Shown here one piece after another: positions 25,978 through 33,794 of a stretch of 64,000 bases of DNA. The translations under genes were made by a program, and so were the position numbers. Under the pieces are notes generated by a model. That model saw only the letters and a list, made by a program, of their open reading frames with translations. It was not told the DNA's origin and made no database searches. How positions within the stretch are numbered: the first letter of the stretch is position 1; every line of letters begins with the position of its first letter. The DNA is from Pelotomaculum isophthalicicum JI (GTDB lineage Bacteria; Bacillota; Desulfotomaculia; Desulfotomaculales; Pelotomaculaceae). The stretch is from NCBI RefSeq assembly GCF_029478095.1, contig NZ_JAKOAV010000012.1, positions 29,381 through 93,380 on the forward strand, written 5' to 3'.

Positions 25978-26469
25978 GTGCCGTTTCCCGCTTTGTTGCT
26001 CCTGCTGGGAGTGGTTTTGATACTCCAAACCACGATAATGGACTATTTAAGCGTATACGGGGTTAAACCCGACCTGGTTATGCTGCTAGTTATTTTTAAC
26101 GGCTTCCTCCTGGGTCCTAAGGAGGGGGCTTTTTTGGGTTTCGCCGGTGGAATAATTGAAGATTTGTTTTCCGGGAGCTATATTGGAATAAACGCTCTTA
26201 CGAAAATGGTTGCCGGCTATTTAGCCGGTTTCTGCGGTGAGCGTCTTTATAAAGAGAATTCACTGGTAGTAGCGGGAGTTGCCTTTTTTTCCACGACAGT
26301 TGGTTTACTGATAAATTATTTTTTACTGCTGTACCTAAAAATTTACATGCCCTTTTTTTATACCTTGTTTAGAGTGATTCTTCCCACAGCGCTTTATACG
26401 GCAGTGCTGGCGCCGTTTTTCTACAAGCGTGTGCTCCATTTGGTAATCATTAAGAATAAGGATTTATAA
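25978..26469 (+). CDS. mreD: Rod shape-determining protein MreD
   Basis: 163 residues, almost all membrane: about five helices, with the family pattern GVKPDLVMLLVIFNGFLLG and EGAFLGFAGGIIEDL. It is the integral membrane partner of MreC. GTG 25978 follows GGGGAGG. mrdA starts 25 bases after the stop. Confidence 0.93.
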   Translation: MPFPALLLLLGVVLILQTTIMDYLSVYGVKPDLVMLLVIFNGFLLGPKEGAFLGFAGGIIEDLFSGSYIGINALTKMVAGYLAGFCGERLYKENSLVVAGVAFFSTTVGLLINYFLLLYLKIYMPFFYTLFRVILPTALYTAVLAPFFYKRVLHLVIIKNKDL

Positions 26470-26494
26470 ATGCTGCGCAGGGGCGGGGGACAGA

Positions 26495-28468
26495 ATGGAA
26501 AAGAAAACTGTTGAGCGAAGAATGCGTGTTTTCCTTTATATAGTAATTTTTATCTTTGTTGTTCTTGTGTCCAGGCTGGCTTACATGCAGTTGCTGCAAA
26601 ACGATAAGTTTTCCACGATGGCGAGGGAAAACCGGATGAAGTTGATTACTATCACCGCCCCCCGCGGTGAAGTTTTCGACCGCAATGGTGTTAAAATAGT
26701 GGGCAATCAGCCGGTATATACAGTTTCTCTTGATAAAGTTTCCCTGGTGAGCCTTGGACAAAAAGATACTGGTGAGGTGGTCCGGCGGCTGGCAGCGATT
26801 TTAGGCACAGATCCCCAGGAAATTCAGCAAAAAATCGACCAGCAAGAACGCCTTTACGAACCTGTAAAACTGGCTACCAAGGTGCCTTTGGAGGTTGTCA
26901 CCAGAATTGAGGAGCAGCGTCTGGAACTGCCTGGCGTAGTCATTGATATTGAGCCGCTGCGGGAGTACCCCAATGGGAATTTGCTGGCTCAAGTTATGGG
27001 ATATGTGCGGCAAATCAACGAGGACCAACTTAAAGAAAATAAAGATAAAGGATATAAGTCCGGTGACCTTTTTGGGCAGTCAGGACTGGAATATACGTAC
27101 GAGCAATACCTGCGCGGTCAGGACGGCGGGAGGCAAGTTGAGGTTGACTCCATGGGGAGGCCGGTACGTGATCTGGGTGTTAAAGAACCGGTGCCGGGCA
27201 ATAATTTAGTGCTTACGATTGACCATAAGGTGCAGAAGGCGGCGGAGGAAGCCCTGGCCAGGGCCTCCCAGGAAGCGTTGAAACAGGGTTATAACGAAGC
27301 CAGGGCCGGCGCCGCGGTTGCCCTCGACGTGCGGACCGGAGCAGTGCTGGCTATGGCCAGTTACCCCGGATACGACCCGGTAAAGCTCTCTGGAGTATTG
27401 TCCCAGAAAGATTATGACGAAATCTTTAACTCGCCCTGGAAACCCATTCTTAACCGGGCATTGTTATCTTATGCGCCTGGCTCAACTTTTAAAATGATTG
27501 TTGCCATGGCCGGCCTGGAGACAAACACCATCACCCCTCAGAACACAATATCCGACCCGGGTTATTTTATTTGGGGCACTCGGTACGATGACTGGCAGCC
27601 GGGTGGCCATGGGATCGTGAACATGGTCAAGGCAATTAAAGTGTCTTGTGATACCTATTTTTACCAGCTTGGTTTTAAGACAGGTATTGATAACATTGCC
27701 CGTTTTGCCAAGGAGTTTGGACTGGGCAAGAAGACAGGCATTGAGCTCCCTGGTGAGGACGCTGGCGTTGTTCCCAGCCCTGACTCCAAACTGCAGTTGC
27801 GCAAAGATTATTTAAGCTCCCAAGATCTGAAGAAAGTGCAAGAAATTGAACAGCGATACAATGATCTTCTGGCCAAAGCGACCAGCGATGAACAGAGAAA
27901 ACAATTGCTCAACAAGAGATCTGATGAGTTGCTCGCGGTAGACTGGGAGTTGGCATGGCATGATTATGACACGATTATTTCCTCAATTGGCCAGGGTGAT
28001 AACCGCTATACGATGCTCGAAATGGCAAATTACGTTGCCACCATCGCCAATGGGGGCACTCTTTATAAACCATTTCTGGTGCAGCGGGTAGTTGATCCTA
28101 ATGGTAAGGTTATTAAAGAGAATAATCCAGTTGTGGTAAACCAGGCCAAGGTATCACCAAAAACTCTGGCTGTAGTCAGAGAGGGGATGCATGAGGTAAC
28201 GCTGCCTCCTGACGGCACGGCTTACGGTTTTTTTGCCGGGTTCCCGCCTGTGGCCGCCAAAACCGGAACTGCTGAAGTAACCGGCCATAACAATCATGCT
28301 CTGATTGTTGCCTTCGCGCCTTTTGATAATCCGGAGATCGCCGTAGCGGTGGTCGTTGAATTCGCAGGTCATGGTGGTACCATGGCCGGACCGGTTGCCG
28401 AGAGCATGCTTGCAGCCTATTTTGGTTTGCCTGAACCAGGTAAGAAATCAGTTAGCAGCCCGGAATAA
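26495..28468 (+). CDS. mrdA: Penicillin-binding protein 2 (transpeptidase)
   Basis: Class B PBP of 657 residues for rod elongation. One membrane helix (about 10-30), a pedestal/dimerisation domain (NRMKLITITAPRGEVFDRNG), and the transpeptidase domain with Ser330 in STFK, SCD as the second motif, and KTGT from Lys589. It is in the mre operon and works with RodA (gene at 30456). ATG 26495 has GGGGCGGGGGA upstream. An insertion rich in charged residues (about 440-480) precedes the SSIGQGD segment. Confidence 0.96.
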   Translation: MEKKTVERRMRVFLYIVIFIFVVLVSRLAYMQLLQNDKFSTMARENRMKLITITAPRGEVFDRNGVKIVGNQPVYTVSLDKVSLVSLGQKDTGEVVRRLAAILGTDPQEIQQKIDQQERLYEPVKLATKVPLEVVTRIEEQRLELPGVVIDIEPLREYPNGNLLAQVMGYVRQINEDQLKENKDKGYKSGDLFGQSGLEYTYEQYLRGQDGGRQVEVDSMGRPVRDLGVKEPVPGNNLVLTIDHKVQKAAEEALARASQEALKQGYNEARAGAAVALDVRTGAVLAMASYPGYDPVKLSGVLSQKDYDEIFNSPWKPILNRALLSYAPGSTFKMIVAMAGLETNTITPQNTISDPGYFIWGTRYDDWQPGGHGIVNMVKAIKVSCDTYFYQLGFKTGIDNIARFAKEFGLGKKTGIELPGEDAGVVPSPDSKLQLRKDYLSSQDLKKVQEIEQRYNDLLAKATSDEQRKQLLNKRSDELLAVDWELAWHDYDTIISSIGQGDNRYTMLEMANYVATIANGGTLYKPFLVQRVVDPNGKVIKENNPVVVNQAKVSPKTLAVVREGMHEVTLPPDGTAYGFFAGFPPVAAKTGTAEVTGHNNHALIVAFAPFDNPEIAVAVVVEFAGHGGTMAGPVAESMLAAYFGLPEPGKKSVSSPE

Positions 28469-28590
28469 CAGAAATGTGTCTAAAAAGCATAAAAAATAGG
28501 GTTTTTTATTGAGTCTTTTTTGTTTTTTATTAGCAGGATTTGGTTATCGACCGTAGAATTTAATATCTGATAGCCGCGGTTCAGGAGGAG

Positions 28591-29022
28591 ATGGCTTTGG
28601 CTAATTCATATAGTGTTTCAGGATTTGGCCGGGATATTCCAGCTGATTTGGATGAGCTGGTTGACGAGAAAACGATCCTGGTGCAGCGGACGCTGCGTTC
28701 TGGCCAGAGTATTTATTACAACGGGAATGTGGTTATATTGGGGGATGTTAATCCGGGAGCCGAAGTGACAGCGACAGGCAATGTTATTGTGATGGGCTCC
28801 TTAAGAGGTGTGGTGCATGCCGGGGCGGGCGGTGATGAAAATGCTGTGGTGATGGCTTTTCACCTCCAGCCGACTCAACTTAGAATAGCCAATCATATTA
28901 CCCGCCCTCCGGACAATGAGACGGAGGATGCTGACTACCCGGAGATGGCGCGGATCAAAGACGGAGTTGTTACTATTGAATTTTTCCAGACTGCTGGAGA
29001 GCGCCAAGCCAAGAGCATTTGA
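28591..29022 (+). CDS. minC: MinC consisting only of the C-terminal domain
   Basis: 143 residues. The sequence from LVQRTLRSGQSI through YNGNVVILGDVNPGAEV to GNVIVMGSLRGVVHAG is the beta-helical C-terminal MinC domain that binds MinD and dimerises. The N-terminal FtsZ-inhibiting domain (roughly 100 residues) is missing. ATG 28591 has an excellent TCAGGAGGAG site, and the 122 bases upstream do not encode it. Either inhibition resides elsewhere or this is a shortened functional form. minD follows after 100 bases. Confidence 0.9.
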   Translation: MALANSYSVSGFGRDIPADLDELVDEKTILVQRTLRSGQSIYYNGNVVILGDVNPGAEVTATGNVIVMGSLRGVVHAGAGGDENAVVMAFHLQPTQLRIANHITRPPDNETEDADYPEMARIKDGVVTIEFFQTAGERQAKSI

Positions 29023-29122
29023 CAGTTGCCTGTAGTTGGGCAGTAATTAAAATGAACATGTACAAGTTTTTTGACCTCCGGCGCGAGGCGTCCAATGACT
29101 TGACAGGAGGAGGAACTAAAGG

Positions 29123-29917
29123 ATGGGCGAAGTAATTGTTGTAACTTCCGGCAAAGGGGGTGTGGGAAAAACCACCTCCACCGCCAATATCGGAACCGGT
29201 TTGGCGGCCATGGGTTATAAAGTAGCTTTGATTGACACTGATATTGGTTTAAGAAATCTGGATGTTGTTCTGGGACTTGAAAACAGGATAGTTTTTGATA
29301 TTGTTGATGTTGTTAACGAAAACTGCCGGCTGCGCCAAGCGCTGATTAAAGACAAGCGGTTTGAAGGCTTGCACTTGCTCCCGGCTGCTCAAACCAAAGA
29401 TAAGACAGCGGTCAGCCCGGACCAGATGCGTAATTTATGCGCGGAATTAAAAAATGATTTTGATTATGTCATTATTGATTGCCCGGCCGGTATCGAGCAG
29501 GGTTTTCGTAATGCTATAGCCGGGGCGGAGAAGGCGGTTGTGGTAACCACGCCGGAAGTCTCGGCGGTACGGGACGCCGACAGGATTATCGGACTTCTGG
29601 AAGCCGCTGAATTGCGTGAACCGAAACTGATTATTAACCGTATCCGGCAAAAGATGGTCAAGCAGGGGGACATGATGAGCATTGATGATATCATCGACAT
29701 CCTGGCTGTTGACCTGCTCGGGATAATACCGGAAGATGAGATGATTGTAATTACCACAAATCGTGGAGAAGCCGTAGTGCTGGATCAGCATTCCCGTTCC
29801 GGCCAAGCTTACAGAAATATTGTCCGCCGCATATTAGGAGAGGAAGTGCCAATAATTAATCTGGATGAAGGCAGTGGTTTCTTTAATAAAATTAAGAAAA
29901 TTATCGGCCTGGGGTAA
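29123..29917 (+). CDS. minD: Septum site-determining ATPase MinD
   Basis: 264-residue deviant Walker A ATPase with GKGGVGKTTST (10-20), switch DCPAGIEQG and the C-terminal amphipathic membrane-targeting helix (FFNKIKKIIGLG). ATP-bound MinD recruits MinC and is stimulated by MinE. ATG 29123 follows CAGGAGGAGG. minE begins 21 bases after the stop. Confidence 0.98.
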   Translation: MGEVIVVTSGKGGVGKTTSTANIGTGLAAMGYKVALIDTDIGLRNLDVVLGLENRIVFDIVDVVNENCRLRQALIKDKRFEGLHLLPAAQTKDKTAVSPDQMRNLCAELKNDFDYVIIDCPAGIEQGFRNAIAGAEKAVVVTTPEVSAVRDADRIIGLLEAAELREPKLIINRIRQKMVKQGDMMSIDDIIDILAVDLLGIIPEDEMIVITTNRGEAVVLDQHSRSGQAYRNIVRRILGEEVPIINLDEGSGFFNKIKKIIGLG

Positions 29918-29938
29918 ACCGGGAAGGGGGGAGCAGCC

Positions 29939-30211
29939 TTGTTAGATTTTATCGCCAAGCTTTTTGGTAAAGACAGCGGGAGTAAAAACGTGGCAAAAGA
30001 TAGACTGCGCCTAGTTCTGATGCATGACCGGGCCAGTATATCGCCCCAGATGCTCGATTCGTTGAAGCTCGACTTGATTAAAGTTATTTCAAGTTACATG
30101 ATTATTGACGAGGCCAACCTGGAGGTGAATCTGGACTCTAGCGGCAGCACGGTGGCGCTGGTTGCGAATATTCCTGTCAAAGGGATGAAACGGGCCGCGG
30201 GAACTGCTTAA
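29939..30211 (+). CDS. minE: Cell division topological specificity factor MinE
   Basis: 90 residues, normal for MinE. The N-terminal membrane/MinD-binding segment (LDFIAKLFG...SKNVAKDRLRLVLMHDR) is followed by the dimerising beta-alpha-beta domain (MLDSLKLDLIKVISSYM). TTG 29939 follows AAGGGGGGAG. The presence of MinE, with no DivIVA-type partner seen here, suggests an oscillating Min system. A terminator follows at 30238. Confidence 0.96.
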   Translation: MLDFIAKLFGKDSGSKNVAKDRLRLVLMHDRASISPQMLDSLKLDLIKVISSYMIIDEANLEVNLDSSGSTVALVANIPVKGMKRAAGTA

Positions 30212-30237
30212 AGATGTCCGGTTTGTAAAGATGCAAC

Positions 30238-30267
30238 AGCCTGTATTATCTGATACGGGCTTTTTTT
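30238..30267 (+). terminator. Intrinsic terminator after minE
   Basis: Nine-pair stem AGCCTGTAT/ATACGGGCT (one G-T pair) followed by seven T. Confidence 0.85.
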
Positions 30268-30292
30268 GTGCGTTAATTTATAATATAATACA

Positions 30293-30355
30293 AGTATTCA
30301 AGAATTCAGGAGTCAGGAGTCAGAATCCAAAATATTTGAGGACGATAAACCATTT
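30293..30355. repeat. Dispersed repeat, copy 2 (half element, inverted)
   Basis: One arm (GAATTCAGGAGTCAGGAGTCAG) is joined to the core read in reverse: the complement of the stretch up to 30352 reads AATGGTTTATCGTCCTCAAATATTTTGG. The second arm is missing. It lies between minE and rodA. Confidence 0.75.
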
Positions 30356-30455
30356 TATTAATCTGATAATTTAGTAGTTACAATATACTTAACCAGAAAG
30401 AATATTTATGTAAGTTGTTACCGTGTTGGGAAAAAATTTTGAAAGGAATAGCTGA

Positions 30456-31637
30456 GTGTTAATTCAAAGCAGATTTTTAAAAAAGCTCGATCATACTATA
30501 TTGATTTCAGTTTCTATGATCATTCTGCTTGGTCTGATTGTCATATACAGCGCTACAAAGCCAACCGAGTTGCTGCCTGTAGCGGGATCTGTCGCCAAGA
30601 GCGCGGATCCCTTCGCTTTTGTAAAAAGGCAAATAATTTTTGTGTTTTTGGGAATAGGGATGATGTGCATGATGCTTTATATCCATTATGAGGATCTTAT
30701 AAAGCATATGAAATCCCTGTATATAATTAACCTGATCATGCTTGGGGCGGTAATTTTTTTTGGGGTTTCCGAGTTGGGGGCGCAGCGCTGGATTAGTATT
30801 ATGGGTTTCCACTTCCAGCCTTCCGAATTTTCCAAGCTAATTATCATAGTTTGTTTTGCGGCCTTTCTGACATCCCGTAAAAAAAAGCTTAACCGGTTTC
30901 GTGACTTGCTTCCCAGTTTTGCGTTTTTCGGCGTTCCTATAATGTTGATCCTAAAACAACCGGACCTGGGCACTGCTCTGGTGTTTTTTGCAGTAATGTT
31001 CGGGATGCTCTTTGTGTCAGGCGCGAACCCCAGGCTGTTAGTCCTGATCATAGTTGTCGCTCTCGGAGCGGTATCATTATGGATATGGGCTCATTTCTGG
31101 CTGGAGGCAAACCGCGGGGTGCAACTTTGGATGCCACTGAAGGACTACCAGCTAAACAGGCTGATTATTTTTATCAACCCCTGGCAAGATTGGCATGGCG
31201 CCGGCTATAACGTGATCCAGTCGCAAATTGCCATCGGTCAGGGTGGTTTCTGGGGGCGCGGGTTATTCCAAGGGAGCCAGACTCATGGAGATTTTCTGCC
31301 TATTCAGGAAACCGATTTTATTTTCTCGGTCGTCGGGGAGGAACTTGGTTTTATTGGCGCGGTTATCCTTTTAACTCTTTATTTTATTGTGATCTACCGG
31401 TGTATTCTGATTACGATGAACGCTAAGGACGATTTCGGCACCCTGCTTGCTGCCGGAGTGGTTTCTATGCTTACTTTCCATGTTTTGGTCAATGTGGGTA
31501 TGACCTGCGGGATCATGCCTGTGACCGGCATCCCATTGCCGATGTTCAGCTCCGGAGGAAGCAGCATGATAACCAACCTTGCGGCGCTCGGCCTGCTTTT
31601 GAATATAAACATGAGACGACAAAAAATAATGTTCTGA
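30456..31637 (+). CDS. rodA: RodA, SEDS-family peptidoglycan glycosyltransferase
   Basis: 393 residues with about ten membrane helices. SEDS landmarks are YSATKP near the start, GAQRWI and FQPSEFSKL, KQPDLGTALV, and the C-terminal GIPLPMFSSGGSSM. It polymerises glycan strands during elongation together with PBP2 (26495). It could be called FtsW/SpoVE, but its place after the mre/min cluster favours RodA. GTG 30456 follows GAAAGGAA. A strong terminator ends the gene. Confidence 0.92.
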   Translation: MLIQSRFLKKLDHTILISVSMIILLGLIVIYSATKPTELLPVAGSVAKSADPFAFVKRQIIFVFLGIGMMCMMLYIHYEDLIKHMKSLYIINLIMLGAVIFFGVSELGAQRWISIMGFHFQPSEFSKLIIIVCFAAFLTSRKKKLNRFRDLLPSFAFFGVPIMLILKQPDLGTALVFFAVMFGMLFVSGANPRLLVLIIVVALGAVSLWIWAHFWLEANRGVQLWMPLKDYQLNRLIIFINPWQDWHGAGYNVIQSQIAIGQGGFWGRGLFQGSQTHGDFLPIQETDFIFSVVGEELGFIGAVILLTLYFIVIYRCILITMNAKDDFGTLLAAGVVSMLTFHVLVNVGMTCGIMPVTGIPLPMFSSGGSSMITNLAALGLLLNINMRRQKIMF

Positions 31638-31666
31638 CCGGGGTACAAACCGCCCCGGTTTTTTTT
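31637..31666 (+). terminator. Intrinsic terminator after rodA
   Basis: ACCGGGG/CCCCGGT stem immediately after the rodA stop, followed by eight T. Confidence 0.9.
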
Positions 31667-31741
31667 ATGGCCAGTCATATTTCCTGATAAAGGAAAATAT
31701 GCTTTTAAAGACAAGCTTTCAATAGTCGGGGGGGTTCATAT

Positions 31742-32491
31742 TTGAAGGGGATTGATTTTAAGACAAGCGGACCGTTTAAAAAAGACGATGATTGGATTTC
31801 CTGTTATCAACAGCCCCACTGGAAGAGGCCTGGACACAGGGGGGGCAGTAGATATAACCTTTACCGCGCTGCCGTCGCCCTCTTGATCTTTATGGCGTTT
31901 TGGGTCGTCAGGGAGACCCACAGCCCCTGGGGCTTAGAAGCGAAAGAAACCTTGAAAAGTGTGCTGACTTCTGAGTGGAATTACCAGCCTGCGCTGGAAA
32001 GAGTGGTTCAATTCGGCTTACAGATTGCCAACACGGACTGGCCTTTATTCAACGCTGTCCAGCCTGTTGTTTCAAAACCTCAGCAGGGTAATGTAAGTGT
32101 AATGCTGCCGGTGCCGGTCTCAGGTAAGGTAGTCAGGGGGTACGGTATGACTATCGACCCGGTCGACGGCATGGAGCGTTTTCATTGTGGAATTGATATT
32201 TCCGCTCCAGTAGGCAGCGCGGTCAGGGCGGTGCGGGACGGCAGGGTGAAACGCACAGGTGACAGCGCGGCAGTGGGGAAGTATGTATTATTGGAGCATG
32301 ACCAGGGCAGCTTTACTCTTTATGGTGAGCTTGCCAGGGTGCTAGTTAGCGAAGGACAGCAGGTGCAAGCCGGCCAGAATATTGGAGAAATTGGTGTGGA
32401 GGGCGATATTTCAGGCGGGGGTCTGCACTTTGAAATGCGGGAGAACAACAAACTGGTGGATCCTTTGACTAAGTTGCAGCCATTAAATTAA
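31742..32491 (+). CDS. SpoIVFA-like M23/LytM-domain membrane protein
   Basis: 249 residues: a basic N-terminal cytoplasmic stretch, one membrane helix (about 42-60), a spacer, and a C-terminal LytM (M23) fold from about 120. The first zinc motif HxxxD is present (FHCGIDIS), but the second, normally HLHFE, reads GLHFE, so one metal ligand is lost and peptidase activity is unlikely. SpoIVFA proteins have such degenerate LytM domains and restrain the SpoIVFB protease; spoIVFB follows 198 bases downstream. TTG 31742 follows GGGGGGGTT. Confidence 0.85.
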   Translation: MKGIDFKTSGPFKKDDDWISCYQQPHWKRPGHRGGSRYNLYRAAVALLIFMAFWVVRETHSPWGLEAKETLKSVLTSEWNYQPALERVVQFGLQIANTDWPLFNAVQPVVSKPQQGNVSVMLPVPVSGKVVRGYGMTIDPVDGMERFHCGIDISAPVGSAVRAVRDGRVKRTGDSAAVGKYVLLEHDQGSFTLYGELARVLVSEGQQVQAGQNIGEIGVEGDISGGGLHFEMRENNKLVDPLTKLQPLN

Positions 32492-32506
32492 AAGTAAGGG
32501 TAACGG

Positions 32507-32688
32507 GTCAGGAGTCAGTAGTCAGTAGTCAGAAGTCAGTAGTCAGAAGGCAGGAGAGACAGGGACGAAAGACGAAAGACAAAAGACAGGAGTCAAGGAG
32601 TTAGAAGACAGGATGAGGAATCAGGAACCAGTGAATAGAATGGTTTCGTCTTAAAATATTCTGAATTCTGACTACTGACTACTGACTC
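32507..32688. repeat. Dispersed palindromic repeat, copy 3, with expanded 7-mer array
   Basis: The left arm is a tandem run of 7-mers (TCAGTAG, TCAGTAG, TCAGAAG, TCAGTAG, TCAGAAG) extended by purine-rich degenerate units (GACGAAAGACGAAAGACAAAAGAC). Then comes the core GAATGGTTTCGTCTTAAAAT and the right arm ATTCTGAATTCTGACTACTGACTACTGACTCC. The right arm ends at the beginning of the spoIVFB reading frame. Confidence 0.85.
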
Positions 32689-32689
32689 C

Positions 32690-33592
32690 TTGAAGAAGGT
32701 GGTGTTGTTTTTGAAAATTGGCCGTGTTTCCGGGATGGAGATCCATTTAAATAATTATTTTTTAGCCCTGCTCGGGCTGTTTTTTGTGGCTGGTGTGCTG
32801 GGGAAGGGGTTGATTGCTTTTGCTGTAGTGCTTTTCCATGAGTTGGCGCATGTAGCCGTTGCCCGCCGCTTGGGCGTGCAAGTTTCAGACATCGAGTTGT
32901 TGCCTTTTGGCGGTGTCAGCCGCATGGGTGGTGATATCGTTTTTGACCCTGCCAAAGAAGTTTATGTTGCTGTTGCCGGACCGGCAGCCAACCTTTTTCT
33001 AACCGGCTTGGGTACTGTGTTAAATAATCACAGCCTGTGGGATAAAGACCTGGGGCTGTTTTTTCTTCACTGCAACCTTATGGTGGCTGCCTTTAACCTG
33101 CTTCCGGCGCTGCCCCTGGACGGCGGCAGGGTTTTCCGCGCCTACCTGGCCAGACGGTCCGGTTTGAAGAAGGCAACTTACCTGGCGGCTTGGTGGGGGC
33201 AGTTTTGGGGCGTCGTGATCACCGCCGGTGGATTAGCCGGGCTGGTAATGCGCCTGTCGGGACTGGATATCATTATAACCGGCCTGTTTCTGCTCTACGC
33301 CGCCACTCGGGAAAAGAGCCTGGCGCCGTATCATTTTATCCGGCATCTCGTTCAAAAGAAGAATGAGTTGGCGGCAGCGGGCGTGCTGCCCGGAGAACCG
33401 CTTGTTTCTCTTGATACGGTACGGTTGGGACATTTGATCCAAGCATTTCTGCCTCAGCGATTCCACTTGGTTCTCTTGCTCGGTCACGACTGGCAATATA
33501 AGGGTGTGGTCAGTGAAGTTCAGATAATTGAGGCATTGCTGGCTGAGGGGGTTGACTGCCCTGTCGGCAAGTTGTTAAATCCACATGTCTGA
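32690..33592 (+). CDS. spoIVFB: SpoIVFB-type site-2 membrane metalloprotease (M50)
   Basis: 300 residues. Zinc motif HELAH (50-54) in the second membrane helix and LDGGR (about 143) place it in family M50. A cytoplasmic CBS-like domain follows from about 215. In Bacillus this enzyme cleaves pro-sigma K in the mother cell. The reading frame opens at TTG 32690, directly at the edge of repeat copy 3. The AAGAAGGTGG at 32693-32702 would better serve TTG 32705 or 32711, so the true start is probably there. Confidence 0.9.
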   Translation: MKKVVLFLKIGRVSGMEIHLNNYFLALLGLFFVAGVLGKGLIAFAVVLFHELAHVAVARRLGVQVSDIELLPFGGVSRMGGDIVFDPAKEVYVAVAGPAANLFLTGLGTVLNNHSLWDKDLGLFFLHCNLMVAAFNLLPALPLDGGRVFRAYLARRSGLKKATYLAAWWGQFWGVVITAGGLAGLVMRLSGLDIIITGLFLLYAATREKSLAPYHFIRHLVQKKNELAAAGVLPGEPLVSLDTVRLGHLIQAFLPQRFHLVLLLGHDWQYKGVVSEVQIIEALLAEGVDCPVGKLLNPHV

Positions 33593-33794
33593 AAAGTCTG
33601 GTTTGCATGTCTTAAATTGCCTGGAACACCGCATAGTATTATTCAATAGAAAGGTTTTCAGTACCGGTTGTAGAATAATACTTTCAGGGAATATTCCCCC
33701 GGCGGCTTTGGGTTATACTAGTATAGATAATTATTATTGCGGATGTTTTATTGTAGCTTGCTGCCGGAAGTATTAACGGGGGATACAATATAAT

